From Meiothermus sp. (GTDB taxonomy: Bacteria; Deinococcota; Deinococci; Deinococcales; Thermaceae): a DNA stretch of 64,000 nt. The notes beneath the pieces are model-generated. The model ran no database searches and was not told the origin of the DNA. It worked only from the letters and a program-made list of their open reading frames with translations. Of this stretch, positions 30,306-39,167 are shown one piece after another. Both the position numbers and the translations under genes were made by a program. Position 1 is the first letter of the stretch, and every line of letters begins with the position of its first letter. Where the stretch lies: NCBI RefSeq assembly GCF_026004115.1, contig NZ_BPIM01000001.1, positions 868,001 to 932,000 of the forward strand, in the 5' to 3' direction.

Positions 30306-32888
30306 GTGAGAAGGTTAGCTTTACTAGCTAGCGTAGCTGCGATCCTGGCGGCCTGTGGAGGCCCCAGGAGCAGCCAACCCGGCCCCGAGGTAATCGGCAG
30401 CCTACCCCCGGCCCCAACCAGCCAGATGGTAGACGAGACCCCGAGTCGTTGGTTCGTTGAGCTATCGGGCGGCGCCGTGAACGATGGCATTAGCCTGCAA
30501 AGCATCCAGGCCCAACATGCTGCCTTCCGGCAGGCCGCGCAAGCTGCCGGTGTGAAAATACAGTACGCCTATACCCAGCTCTTCAATGGCTTCTCGGTCG
30601 AAGTGCCCGGCAACAACCGCAAGCTGCTCTATACCTTGCCCGGGGTCGAGGGGGTGTATCCCATCGGCACCTACAAACTTCCCCCACGCGAAGCGGCCAA
30701 TCCCGACCTGGCCAGCGCCATTACCCAAACCGGAGCCGATATCGCCCAAAACGACCTTGGCCTGACCGGACGCGGTGTAAAGGTGGGCATTATCGATTCG
30801 GGCATCGACTTGCAGCACCCAGCCTTTGCTGGCCGGATTGTAGACGGCTACGACTTTGTGGGCGACGATTACGATGCCTCCGACCCTGCCAAGTCGACCC
30901 CCGTACCCGACCCCAACCCCGACGACTGCGACGGCCACGGCACCCATGTGGCGGGTATTGTGGGCGGAAAGGACAGCCAGATCACCGGGGTGGCCCCCGG
31001 GGTCACCTTTGGAGCATACAAGGTGTTTGGCTGCGAGGGTTCTACCGGCGACGATGTGATCCTGGCTGCTCTCGAGCGGGCCGAGACCGCTGGCATGGAC
31101 GTAGTGAACATGAGCCTGGGCTCACCCTTCGGCTGGAGTGTGCTGGGTAAGGCCATTACCAAAATGGTCAAGCGCGGTACGGTGGTGGTGGCCTCGGCAG
31201 GGAACAACGGCAACCTAGGCTTGTTTGCCACCGGTGACCCTGCCGCTACCGAGGGCGTAATCAGCGTGGCCTCCTTCGATAACATCAGCGTGAGCGCCCA
31301 GAAAGCCATTGTGAATGCCACCGGCAACCCCCTGGGCTACCTGGTGCTGGGCGGTGCCGAAGCACCCCCTACCAGTGGCATCAGCGCCGAAGTAGTCTGG
31401 GTGGGCCGGGGTTGCAATGTCGATACTCTGTTGGCCGACCCGGCCGGTAAAGTTGCCTTGATCGAGCGGGGAGCTTGTACCTTCAACGAAAAATACCAAA
31501 AAGCAGTTGCGGCCGGTGCGGTGGGTGTCATTATTCATAACAACACCACTGGCCTGTTTGCGGGCGGCGGCGTGGTCGGTGTTTCGGGCAAATTTGGTAT
31601 CAGCATCTCCCAGGCCGATGGGCTGGCCTTACGGGCCCTGGCCACCCCCACCACCCTGACCTGGACGCCCGATACCACCCTGGTGGCCAACCCCACCGGA
31701 AACCTCATCTCTAGCTTTAGCTCCTGGGGTCTGAGTCAAGACCTGAAGCTCAGACCCGATCTGGGCGCACCCGGCGGCCTCATTCGTTCAGCAGTGCCTC
31801 TGGAGCAAGGTGGTTATGCCATTTTGAGCGGCACCTCCATGTCCTCGCCCCACGTGGCTGGCGCGGTGGCTTTGCTGCTGGAGGGCAACCCGGCTTTCTG
31901 GCGCACCCAACGGCCCAGCGAGGTGCGCAAGTACCTGCAGAATACGGCCATGCCCAAGCCCTTTGCCTTGGCGCCTACCAGCGGTTTCCCCGAAACCAGC
32001 TACCGCGAGGGCGCAGGGATGATCGACATCGTGGCCGCAGTGCAAAACCGTGTTACCGTAACCCCCTCGGCCATTTCCTTCGCCGAGAAAGCCGGGCCCC
32101 ATACCGAGCGGCTGGTGCTCAAGAACCGCAGCAATGTGCCCCTCATCTACAGTCCCACGCACGTGCCCGGGCCCTCGGCGCAAGGCAGTATTTACGCGCC
32201 CACTTTTACCACAGCGGCCGCAACGGTCAGCTTCAGCCCCAGCCAGATCACCGTTCCTGCTCGAGGCGAGGCCATCCTTACCGTGACCATCACCCCTCCC
32301 GCTGGACTCCCTTCCAAGGGTCTTTACGGGGGCTACCTGATTCTTAATCCGGTGGGCGCGGGTATCAAGATGAACGTGCCCTATGTGGGCATGCAGGGCG
32401 GCTACCAGTCCGTGCAGATACTAACCCCCGCTGCCCCGGGTTTCCCCCTGCTGGGCAAACTTAACGCCGCAGGTACCGGCTTTGACATCCTGCCCAGCGG
32501 CGGTAGCTTTACCCTGCAAGGCAACGATGTACCGCAACTTCTGGTGCACTTCGAGCACGGGGCTCAGGTCTACGAGCTGGTGATTCTTGACGCAGCCACC
32601 AACGCCCCCATCCACCCCAAGTTTAACCGGGCGGATTACGGCGAGTATATCCCGCGCAACTCCTCGGCCAATGGCTTTTTTGCCCTTCCCTGGGACGGCA
32701 CCCGCATCACCAAGTACCAAAAAGAAGACGTTTACGGCAACAAGATTCCGGTACCCAGCGAGTTCCAGGCTGTGCCCAACGGACAGTACAAGCTCCAGAT
32801 CCGGGTACTCAAACCCACCGGCAAGGTACAAAACCCAGCCGACTGGGAGTCCTGGACCTCTCCGGTCATCACCATTGCCCGCCCCTAA
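30306..32888 (+). CDS. Secreted lipoprotein subtilisin-like serine protease (S8) with PA domain
   Basis: The 860-residue protein has a lipoprotein signal ending in LAAC (lipidated C17). A propeptide-like region (45-120) precedes the S8 domain. The catalytic triad is D164 in IIDSGID, H211 in GHGTHVAG and S511 in LSGTSMSSPHVAG. A protease-associated domain (KVALIERGACTFNEKYQKAV, about 380-435) is inserted before the serine, as in large bacterial subtilases. The C-terminal 270 residues are beta-rich, with an Fn3-like segment. It degrades extracellular protein at the cell surface. GTG 30306 has AAGGAG 6 bases upstream. The 269 bases before it are AT-rich and hold no gene. Confidence 0.94.
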   Translation: MRRLALLASVAAILAACGGPRSSQPGPEVIGSLPPAPTSQMVDETPSRWFVELSGGAVNDGISLQSIQAQHAAFRQAAQAAGVKIQYAYTQLFNGFSVEVPGNNRKLLYTLPGVEGVYPIGTYKLPPREAANPDLASAITQTGADIAQNDLGLTGRGVKVGIIDSGIDLQHPAFAGRIVDGYDFVGDDYDASDPAKSTPVPDPNPDDCDGHGTHVAGIVGGKDSQITGVAPGVTFGAYKVFGCEGSTGDDVILAALERAETAGMDVVNMSLGSPFGWSVLGKAITKMVKRGTVVVASAGNNGNLGLFATGDPAATEGVISVASFDNISVSAQKAIVNATGNPLGYLVLGGAEAPPTSGISAEVVWVGRGCNVDTLLADPAGKVALIERGACTFNEKYQKAVAAGAVGVIIHNNTTGLFAGGGVVGVSGKFGISISQADGLALRALATPTTLTWTPDTTLVANPTGNLISSFSSWGLSQDLKLRPDLGAPGGLIRSAVPLEQGGYAILSGTSMSSPHVAGAVALLLEGNPAFWRTQRPSEVRKYLQNTAMPKPFALAPTSGFPETSYREGAGMIDIVAAVQNRVTVTPSAISFAEKAGPHTERLVLKNRSNVPLIYSPTHVPGPSAQGSIYAPTFTTAAATVSFSPSQITVPARGEAILTVTITPPAGLPSKGLYGGYLILNPVGAGIKMNVPYVGMQGGYQSVQILTPAAPGFPLLGKLNAAGTGFDILPSGGSFTLQGNDVPQLLVHFEHGAQVYELVILDAATNAPIHPKFNRADYGEYIPRNSSANGFFALPWDGTRITKYQKEDVYGNKIPVPSEFQAVPNGQYKLQIRVLKPTGKVQNPADWESWTSPVITIARP

Positions 32889-32906
32889 AGCAGCCAGCCG
32901 TGCTCT

Positions 32907-32932
32907 AAGACCCGCTTCGGCGGGTCTTTTTT
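32907..32932 (+). terminator. Intrinsic terminator after the S8 protease gene
   Basis: Stem AAGACCCGC/GCGGGTCTT with a TTCG loop, followed by a T-run, 18 bases after the stop. Confidence 0.85.
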
Positions 32933-32948
32933 CGTATGCTGGGGGTAC

Positions 32949-33479
32949 ATGGAACTGCGCGGCCCCCGCCTGCTGCTTCGCTCCCCTCGACCAGAGGACA
33001 CCGAGACGCTGTTTGCCCTGATGTCCGACCTCGAGCTGGCCCCCTTTGTCTACTGGAACCCCCACCAGAGCCCCCACGAAACCTACGAGTACCTGGAGCA
33101 CCTGCAAGCCCAGGAGGGCTTTTTCATCATCGAGACCGAGGGCCGGCCCGCCGGGGTGATCGGGCTGCACCTGGACTGGCCCAACAAGCTGGGCGAGACC
33201 GAGACCTGGCTGGGGCGGCCCTACTGGGGCACCGGCCTCAACACCGAGGCCAAGGTGGTGCTCTTCGATTTTGCTTTTGGGCCCTGGGACTTGCGCCGCA
33301 TCCAGGCCATTGCCCATGTGCATAACCCCCGCTCGCAGCGGGCGCTGGAAAAGCTGGGCTTTCGGCGCGAGGGGCTGTTGCGCCGCTGGCGCTGGATTCG
33401 CGGGGAGCCGTGGGACTTCTACATGTACAGCCTGCTGCCCGAAGAATGGATGTCGAGCCGACCACCCATTTTTTACTAG
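32949..33479 (+). CDS. GNAT acetyltransferase, RimJ/RimL type
   Basis: The 176-residue protein begins MELRGPRLLLRSPRPEDTE, typical of the RimJ/RimL branch that acetylates N-terminal alpha-amino groups or small molecules. LGRPYWGTGLNTEAK is the acetyl-CoA loop, and HVHNPRSQRALEKLGFRREG the family's C-terminal N/S..A..K.GF block. The substrate cannot be named. The -10-like TATGCT (32935-32940) lies 8 bases before the ATG, directly after the protease terminator. Repeat copy B begins 32 bases after the stop. Confidence 0.9.
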   Translation: MELRGPRLLLRSPRPEDTETLFALMSDLELAPFVYWNPHQSPHETYEYLEHLQAQEGFFIIETEGRPAGVIGLHLDWPNKLGETETWLGRPYWGTGLNTEAKVVLFDFAFGPWDLRRIQAIAHVHNPRSQRALEKLGFRREGLLRRWRWIRGEPWDFYMYSLLPEEWMSSRPPIFY

Positions 33480-33511
33480 CGCAACCGATGCCGTTACACT
33501 CCCGCGACTTA

Positions 33512-33592
33512 TACCAGATTCGGCCAGTTCGTCATCCTTCGGTGACGAACTGGCCTGACCGGAGTTATCCGCGTAGCGGGGGGCTACCGGCA
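33512..33592 (+). mobile_element. Two-hairpin repeat, copy B (truncated: left end only)
   Basis: Begins TACCAGATTCGG after TTA (33509-33511). The left hairpin has stem GGCCAGTTCGTCA/TGACGAACTGGCC, in which TTA-type pairs of other copies are replaced by matching CC/GG changes. It continues into a partial 38-bp unit (GTTATCCGCGTAGCGG), then ends. The right hairpin and right end are missing. It lies just upstream of the apgM promoter. Confidence 0.75.
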
Positions 33593-33612
33593 GACCTACA
33601 TCTTTTCATCGG

Positions 33613-33618
33613 TAGAAT
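33613..33618 (+). promoter_or_regulatory. -10 element, leaderless phosphoglycerate mutase gene
   Basis: TAGAAT lies 6 bases before ATG 33625. Its upstream flank is the remnant of repeat copy B. Confidence 0.5.
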
Positions 33619-33624
33619 GAGCGC

Positions 33625-34854
33625 ATGGATATGCTCCCGGTGATTGCCGAGTTGACCCAAAAAACCCCTTCCAAGATTCTGCTGGTCGTGCTGGACGGCG
33701 TGGGCGGGTTGCCGCAAACGCCCGGCGGGCCCACCGAACTGGCTGCAGCCCACACCCCCAACCTGGATGCCCTGGCCCAGCAGAGCGCTCTGGGGCTCCT
33801 GACCCCGGTCTATCCGGGCCTGGCCCCCGGCTCGGGCCCCGGCCACCTCTCGCTCTTTGGCTACGACCCCTTCAGGTACCTGGTGGGGCGGGGGGCGCTC
33901 TCGGCCATTGGAATTGGGGCCGATTTCCAGGACGGCGACGTGGGGGTGCGCGGCAACTTTGCCACCCTGGACGCCTCGGGTCTGGTGGTAGACCGCCGGG
34001 CAGGCCGGCCCAGCGACGCCGAGAATGTGCGGGTAGTGAGCAAGCTTAAGGCTGCCATCACAGAAATTGAGGGTGTGCGGGTGAGCTTCTACACCGAGTC
34101 CGAGCATCGCTTTGTGGTGATTTTGCGCGGGGCTGGTTTGGGCGAAAAAGTGAGCGATACTGACCCCCAGAAAACCGGCGTAGCCCCCCTCCCCTCGCGC
34201 CCTCACGATGAAACCGACGCAGCCAGCGCCAAAACTGCCCGCGTGCTCAACGCCCTTACCGCCCGCATTCGGGAAGTGCTGCACAACGAGCCGCAGATCA
34301 ACGGGGCGCTCTTCCGGGGCATCTCCGAGAAGCCACGGTTTCCCAGTATGGCTGAGGTCTACAAGGTGCGCCCGGCTTGTGTGGCCAGCTACCCCATGTA
34401 CAAGGGGGTGGCCAGTCTGGTGGGCATGGACGTGCTGCCGGTGGAGGGAGCAGAAGACGCCCCCCAGGGCAAGGTCAAGGCCCTGCAAGCGCACTGGGAG
34501 CAGTACGACTTCTTCTACCTGCACTTCAAGAAAACCGACTCCACAGGTGAGGATGGCAACTTCCAGGAGAAGGTACACAAGGTGGAGCTATTCGACCAGT
34601 TGCTGCCCGAGCTGCTGGCCCTGAAGCCCGATGTGCTGGCCATCACCGGCGACCACTCCACCCCCTCGGTGCTGAAGGCCCACTCCTGGCACCCCGTACC
34701 CTTGCTGCTGCAAGCGCCTTTCCTGCGCAACGACCCCGCCCAGCGCTTCACCGAGGACGAAGCTGCCAAGGGTAGCCTGGGCCACCTGCGGGGGGTGGAG
34801 CTGATGCCCTTGCTGCTGGCACACGCAGGCAAGCTACAAAAGTACGGGGCCTAG
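33625..34854 (+). CDS. apgM: 2,3-bisphosphoglycerate-independent phosphoglycerate mutase, archaeal type
   Basis: The 409-residue metal-dependent mutase of the alkaline-phosphatase superfamily interconverts 3- and 2-phosphoglycerate in glycolysis. The first metal/phosphate site is [12 protein letters not shown] (D near residue 24). TPNLDALA, the catalytic serine region in [40 protein letters not shown] and the late metal motif ITGDHSTPS followed by HSWHPVP are all present. This is the aPGAM branch rather than the longer GpmI of about 510 residues. ATG 33625 fits the leaderless layout. Confidence 0.94.
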   Translation: MDMLPVIAELTQKTPSKILLVVLDGVGGLPQTPGGPTELAAAHTPNLDALAQQSALGLLTPVYPGLAPGSGPGHLSLFGYDPFRYLVGRGALSAIGIGADFQDGDVGVRGNFATLDASGLVVDRRAGRPSDAENVRVVSKLKAAITEIEGVRVSFYTESEHRFVVILRGAGLGEKVSDTDPQKTGVAPLPSRPHDETDAASAKTARVLNALTARIREVLHNEPQINGALFRGISEKPRFPSMAEVYKVRPACVASYPMYKGVASLVGMDVLPVEGAEDAPQGKVKALQAHWEQYDFFYLHFKKTDSTGEDGNFQEKVHKVELFDQLLPELLALKPDVLAITGDHSTPSVLKAHSWHPVPLLLQAPFLRNDPAQRFTEDEAAKGSLGHLRGVELMPLLLAHAGKLQKYGA

Positions 34855-34962
34855 TCGGTTTCTAGCGAATGCTCAGTTCCGCGTTGTGGCTCATCGCGCC
34901 CTTCAAAGATGTGGCCCCTCATCCAGACTGCCACTGTTTTCGTCCAGAAAAAAGGATTCTTA

Positions 34963-35195
34963 TACCAGATTCGGTTAGTTCGGCGCCGGATGGCGGCGAA
35001 CTAACAGGGCCGAAGTTATCCGCGTTGCGGAGGGCGATACCGCCCCTTGGAAGTTATCTGCGTAGCGGAGGGCGTAAGCCCCTTTGGAAGGGAGACGCTT
35101 TCTTCGCCGACCGTTCGGGAGGGGGGTGCTCTAGGATTCAAAAAGATAGCCTCTGGGGGTCTTTGGTTTGGATGATTATCTTTTTGAATCCGGTA
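34963..35195 (+). mobile_element. Two-hairpin repeat, copy C (233 bp, two internal units)
   Basis: Flanked by TTA at 34960-34962 and 35196-35198. The left hairpin is GTTAGTTCG...CGAACTAAC. Two tandem units follow (GAAGTTATCCGCGT and GAAGTTATCTGCGTAG), then AGACGCTTTCTTCGCCGACC. The right hairpin pairs GGATTCAAAAAGATA with TATCTTTTTGAATCC. It lies between the convergent apgM and ABC permease genes, where it could act as a terminator. Confidence 0.88.
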
Positions 35196-35232
35196 TTACT
35201 GCTGGATGGTTCAATTTTTGTGAAGCAGCGCC

Positions 35233-36207
35233 CTAAGCCCGCACTTCCCGCCGCTGGAAAAGCACATAGGCCAGGGCAAACAGCAGCAAGGTAAGCGCGA
35301 TTAGGCCTGTCAGCTGGGGCCAGGCCAGTAAGAAACTCTGACCTATGGGGAGGGGTGAACCCAGCAAAGCCCCCTGCAGTTGAGTAATCAGCACCGGGCC
35401 CAGGCTCCGTACCCCAGGGTTCAGGAGGACCTGGATGGCCTCAGCGTACAGGGTGTTGGGTGAAAGACGGGAGAAAGCCAGCAGGGCTTCAGTCTGGCGC
35501 AGCTCACTCTCGGGGTCAAATGGGTCGAAAGGGGCTACAGCCTGAGCCAGAAGCTGGGCTATGATGCCCCAGAACAGGGCAAAAAAAAGCCAGACTGCTA
35601 TGGCCGCCAGTGCCGAGGTGGCCGCGCTACGGAAAAGCACCGAGGTGACCAGGGCAACACCCAGCCAAACCCCGGTATAAGCCAGTGTAGCCAGCAAGAA
35701 GAGCAAGGCCCGTCCGACTTCCTCGCTTCCGGGAGGAACACCCAGAAAAACCAGACCCAGGCCCACCACCAGCAAAAACAGGGCCAGCAAAATCAAAGCC
35801 AGGGTGGCCAGTCCGGCCAAAAACTTACCCCACAAAAGGGCATCGCGGTAGATGGGCTGGGCGAGGATGCGCGAAAGGGTGTTGCGGTTATACTCGCCGT
35901 TAATGGCATCGAAGCCCAGGGCAATAGCTGCGAGGGGTAAGAAGAAGCTCAAAAAAGCTACAAACGAGGGTAAAGGATCCTGGGCAGCGGTAAAAACCCT
36001 CAGCAGCAGAAAGGGGTCTTCGCTGATGGTTTGGCGCAGGGTTTGAGCCCCTGCGTAGACCGCACCCACCGCCGAGAACAGGATCAGCACCTCCAGGATT
36101 CGCATCCGGGTACTGCTGAGGTGGTCGGCCATTTCCTTGAAAAAGACCGCCCATAACCCCGTCCAAGGCGATCCTTCACGCCGAAGTTTGTTGGGACTAG
36201 GCTGCAT
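35233..36207 (-). CDS. ABC-2 type transporter permease
   Basis: The 324-residue membrane protein has six predicted helices: one near residue 40 ([17 protein letters not shown]), a block between 80 and 100, two at about 130-165, one at 185-225, and a last one near 300. The segment [36 protein letters not shown] is typical of ABC-2/NosY-like permeases. It should work with the ATPase whose gene overlaps its start by 11 bases. Substrate and direction are unknown; such systems usually export lipids, polysaccharides or peptides. Confidence 0.87.
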   Translation of the reverse strand: MQPSPNKLRREGSPWTGLWAVFFKEMADHLSSTRMRILEVLILFSAVGAVYAGAQTLRQTISEDPFLLLRVFTAAQDPLPSFVAFLSFFLPLAAIALGFDAINGEYNRNTLSRILAQPIYRDALLWGKFLAGLATLALILLALFLLVVGLGLVFLGVPPGSEEVGRALLFLLATLAYTGVWLGVALVTSVLFRSAATSALAAIAVWLFFALFWGIIAQLLAQAVAPFDPFDPESELRQTEALLAFSRLSPNTLYAEAIQVLLNPGVRSLGPVLITQLQGALLGSPLPIGQSFLLAWPQLTGLIALTLLLFALAYVLFQRREVRA

Positions 36208-37126
36208 GGCGTACCTCCTGGAAGTAACGGGCGTAGACCTCGTCTAGACTGGGTTGCTCCAACAAGAGGCTATGGAGGGCTGCCCCGGCCTCGAGCACGG
36301 TGCGGGCCACCTGGGGCCGGATGTCCTGGCTGGCCTCCAGCCTGAGCCCGCGGGTATCGGTTTGAACCCGGCTTATCTCTGGCAAGGCTTGCAAACGTTC
36401 TACCAGGCCATCCAAAGGGGTGGCCTCGAGGCGAATCCGGTACGCACCCCCCAAAATCCGCTGGGCCAGCTCTTCTACCCGCCCCTCCAGTACCAGTTTC
36501 CCTTTGTGGAAAAGCCCCACCCGGTCGCAGATGGTCTGCACTTGGTGTAGCAGGTGCGAGGAAAGCAGCACCGTTATTCCCTCGGCCTTCAGGCTCTGGA
36601 TCATTTTCAAGAACTCTTGCGCCGCCTCAGGATCGAGGCCCAGGGTAGGCTCGTCTAAAACAACCACCCGGGGCTCTTTGAGGAGCACCTCAGCCAGCCC
36701 CAGGCGCTGGCGCATACCCCGGGAAAACGCGCTGACCGGGCGATGGGCCACCTCGGCCAGGCCCATGCGCTGCAGCACCCGTTCAATGCGGATCCTGGAC
36801 AGGTCTCGAGGCAGACCATTGAGGCGGGCGGTATAAGCGAGGTTCTCCCAGGCTGTCATCTCGTTATAAAAACCCACCGAGTCGGGAAGGTAGCCCACCT
36901 GTTTTTTGAGAGAAAGGGGCTCGCGGGTAGGGTCGAGCCCCAGCACCCGCACCGTTCCAGCGCTGGGCTCGGTCAGCCCCAACAGCATGAGGATGGTTGT
37001 GGTTTTACCGGAGCCGTTGGGGCCTAAAAGGCCGTAGACTTCCCCCGCCTCGATGCGCAGGTCGAGTCCATCTACCGCTACCACCTTGCCATAGCGCTTG
37101 GTCAGGCCTTGGGTCTCTATGACCAT
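36197..37126 (-). CDS. ABC transporter ATP-binding protein (ABC-2 export type)
   Basis: The 309-residue ATPase has Walker [18 protein letters not shown] (about 36-52), Q-loop [20 protein letters not shown], signature [17 protein letters not shown], Walker [16 protein letters not shown] and SSHLLHQV. About 90 C-terminal residues follow, as in NosF/CcmA-like exporters. It energises the permease encoded downstream. The start codon lies 9 bases after the stop of the NEW3-domain gene, giving a three-gene operon. Confidence 0.93.
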   Translation of the reverse strand: MVIETQGLTKRYGKVVAVDGLDLRIEAGEVYGLLGPNGSGKTTTILMLLGLTEPSAGTVRVLGLDPTREPLSLKKQVGYLPDSVGFYNEMTAWENLAYTARLNGLPRDLSRIRIERVLQRMGLAEVAHRPVSAFSRGMRQRLGLAEVLLKEPRVVVLDEPTLGLDPEAAQEFLKMIQSLKAEGITVLLSSHLLHQVQTICDRVGLFHKGKLVLEGRVEELAQRILGGAYRIRLEATPLDGLVERLQALPEISRVQTDTRGLRLEASQDIRPQVARTVLEAGAALHSLLLEQPSLDEVYARYFQEVRHAA

Positions 37127-37135
37127 AGGGCCTCC

Positions 37136-38275
37136 CTAACGGCGTCCAAAGCGCGAAACGGCAAAGCCCACTGCCCCAACCGCCACCGCGATCAAGGCCA
37201 CCCCCACCAGACCCCATAAAGTAGAGGTCTGCACCGTAACCCGGTAATCGGCCGAGGCCTGGGCGCTACCCGCAGATGTCCTCAGGGTGAGCATATAGTC
37301 GCCTGCTACAGCTCGAGGAGACGGCTTGATTTTAGCCGTGACCTCCGACTCGCCCCCCGGGGCCAGCTTCTCGATTTTGTCGGGTTCAAACTTGACTTCC
37401 CAACCCGATGGCTCACTGGCCGAGAACTCGAGGTTTTCTGCCGGTGCGCTGCCGGTGTTCTTGACCACCAGCTTGATGGGGTTTTCTCGGCCTGCATAGG
37501 CCCGCCCAGAAAGCCGCCCCTCGGGGGTGGTGAGGCTAAGCTCGGTTTGGCCGGTGATGTCCAGGTTCACGACCAGTTCAGCCTTGGCTTCCCCTGCCAA
37601 TGCACGCAGGGTAACGGCATACACCTTGGCTTCTACCTGCCGCGGAGGCGTGACCTGAACATCAAGATCTTTGGTTTCTCCGGCCTTTAGGGGCAAGCTG
37701 TTGACCTCCTGGCCGCCAAAAGCGGTGCTGAAGCTGACCCGGAAGTTTTCCGGGGCCTCGGCCTCCAGGTTGGTCAGCAGGTCTTGGTCGCTTTCGTTTT
37801 TGAGGATGACACGATAGCGAAAGCTGGCGGTGGGGGTGCCTTTAAGCACCGGAAGCTCGGACTCGAGGGAGAGCCGTTTGGGTAGTACCTGACCCAGCGT
37901 GAGTGCAATCGGCAACTCGGCCCGTACCCCACTGCCCTCGGCGATTAACCTGAAGCGATAGGTGCCGGGTCGCACGTTCTGGGGGGGTTCGAGGCGCAGG
38001 GAAAGGCTTTGTTCTCCGTCGGGCAACACATAGACCGCACTCACGACCCGGCCTCCACCCAGCAGGCTGGCCTTCCAGCCCTGTGCCGACTCGGTGAGCC
38101 GCACCTGGACGGTTTGGGGCGGCAGACTATAGCCCTTGAGGGTAATGGGCAGGTTTATGGTTTCTCCCACGCGCACACTTTGGGAAGGATAAGGTGTGTA
38201 CAGAGCCAGACCCCGGTAACCCTGGGCGAGGCCCAGGCTCGTCAGCAGAAGCATTAACGCAATCAGGCGTGGCAC
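37136..38275 (-). CDS. Exported, membrane-anchored protein with NEW3-type beta domains
   Basis: The 379-residue protein has a signal peptide (MPRLIALMLLLTSLGLAQG). Three to four beta-sandwich repeats follow, each of the form ...GETINLPITLKGY..., FRYRVILKNESDQDLLTNLEAEAP, and IKLVVKNTGSAPAENLEFSASEPSGW. The last resembles the NEW3/alpha-galactosidase-associated domain. A C-terminal helix (LWGLVGVALIAVAVGAVGFAV) ends in RFGRR, so the protein sits on the outside of the inner membrane. GTG 38275 is preceded by GGAGG at 6 bases. In other bacteria similar proteins sit beside NosF/NosY-like ABC genes, as here. It may pass a substrate to that exporter (inference). Confidence 0.85.
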   Translation of the reverse strand: MPRLIALMLLLTSLGLAQGYRGLALYTPYPSQSVRVGETINLPITLKGYSLPPQTVQVRLTESAQGWKASLLGGGRVVSAVYVLPDGEQSLSLRLEPPQNVRPGTYRFRLIAEGSGVRAELPIALTLGQVLPKRLSLESELPVLKGTPTASFRYRVILKNESDQDLLTNLEAEAPENFRVSFSTAFGGQEVNSLPLKAGETKDLDVQVTPPRQVEAKVYAVTLRALAGEAKAELVVNLDITGQTELSLTTPEGRLSGRAYAGRENPIKLVVKNTGSAPAENLEFSASEPSGWEVKFEPDKIEKLAPGGESEVTAKIKPSPRAVAGDYMLTLRTSAGSAQASADYRVTVQTSTLWGLVGVALIAVAVGAVGFAVSRFGRR

Positions 38276-38354
38276 GTTTCACCTCCAGGCCAAGTTTTTT
38301 TCAACTGTGAATCTAGGCCAGAAACATGAAATATGCATTAGAACCATAACAATA

Positions 38355-38375
38355 CTTGACAAAGTAACGCTCAAG
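38355..38375 (+). promoter_or_regulatory. HAIR-like HspR operator overlapping the hsp20 -35
   Basis: CTTGACA-N7-GCTCAAG matches the HspR consensus CTTGAGT-N7-ACTCAAG at 11 of 14 positions with exact 7-base spacing. It covers the -35, so bound HspR would block transcription. HspR control of hsp20 is known in Deinococcus; here it is inferred. Confidence 0.6.
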
Positions 38376-38384
38376 TTTTATATT
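38356..38384 (+). promoter_or_regulatory. Promoter of hsp20
   Basis: Perfect TTGACA (38356-38361), exactly 17 bases, TATATT (38379-38384). One of the few canonical -35/-10 pairs in the window. Confidence 0.82.
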
Positions 38385-38429
38385 TTGTGATTGTAGGGAA
38401 CAGCCCGCCCTACGAAAGGAGGTTTCAGT

Positions 38430-38894
38430 ATGCTGGAGATTGTTCGGAACACACCTGTTCAGACCATGCCTCTGCGGAGCTGGAATCTCTCAACTACAAA
38501 CGACTTCTTCCAAGAATTTGACCGGCTCTGGAACGAGGTAACCACCTCTCTAGGCAGCCCGCTGACGAGCAGGTATCCTTATGACCTCTACGAAACTGGA
38601 GACAGCCTGGTACTTGAGATGGCTGTACCCGGCCTGCGCAAGGATGACCTCGAGGTTCGCCTGGAGGGCAACCAGCTTACCATTCGCGGCACTTACCCCG
38701 AGACCCAGAACGCCGAGGAACGCCGCTATTGGTCGCGCGGATTGCCGCGGGGAAGCTTCGTTCAAAGCCTTACCCTGCCTGCTTCGGTTGAGGTAGACAA
38801 GATTCAGGCCACCATTACCGATGGTCTGCTGCGCCTGACCCTGCCCAAAGTCGAGCAGGCCCGGGTACGTAAAATCGCTATTAGCTCGGCGTAA
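38430..38894 (+). CDS. Small heat shock protein, Hsp20/alpha-crystallin family
   Basis: The 154-residue holdase chaperone binds unfolding proteins and forms large oligomers. The alpha-crystallin domain spans about 48-140: YPYDLYETGDSLVLEMAVPGLRKDDLEVRLEGNQLTIRG, then FVQSLTLPASVEVDKIQATITDGLLRLTLPK. The C-terminal tail carries the I-x-I-type motif RKIAISS used for oligomer contacts. The ribosome site AAAGGAGGT is among the strongest in the window. It is transcribed alone from a canonical promoter under a probable HspR operator. Confidence 0.94.
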   Translation: MLEIVRNTPVQTMPLRSWNLSTTNDFFQEFDRLWNEVTTSLGSPLTSRYPYDLYETGDSLVLEMAVPGLRKDDLEVRLEGNQLTIRGTYPETQNAEERRYWSRGLPRGSFVQSLTLPASVEVDKIQATITDGLLRLTLPKVEQARVRKIAISSA

Positions 38895-38990
38895 TAGAGC
38901 GTCTCGACGAAAATCGAGTCATTCGGGACCCAAAAATCCTTTGTCCTGAACAAAACAGCGGCCGCCTGAAAACTCGAGACCCAAGCGCCC

Positions 38991-39010
38991 GTGGGCCGGG
39001 CCCGGCCCAC
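38991..39010. repeat. Perfect 20-bp GC palindrome
   Basis: GTGGGCCGGG followed directly by its complement, with no loop, about 100 bases after hsp20 and 160 before the end of the VanW gene. Bases 38895-39167 contain no gene; a weak CTCGA/TCGAG hairpin lies just after the hsp20 stop. Confidence 0.6.
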
Positions 39011-39167
39011 AGGTGGGGTGCATCACATGCGTCTGCCAGGGAGTGAGCCACTACGTGGCTAACCTGGCCCAGACGCATTCTCATTTTCGCGGGTGGCCGC
39101 GCCAGCGAAGAGCGCGATAGGGGCAGTAAATTGCCCGATATCGGCTCGCCAGGTTACCCGGATTTGT

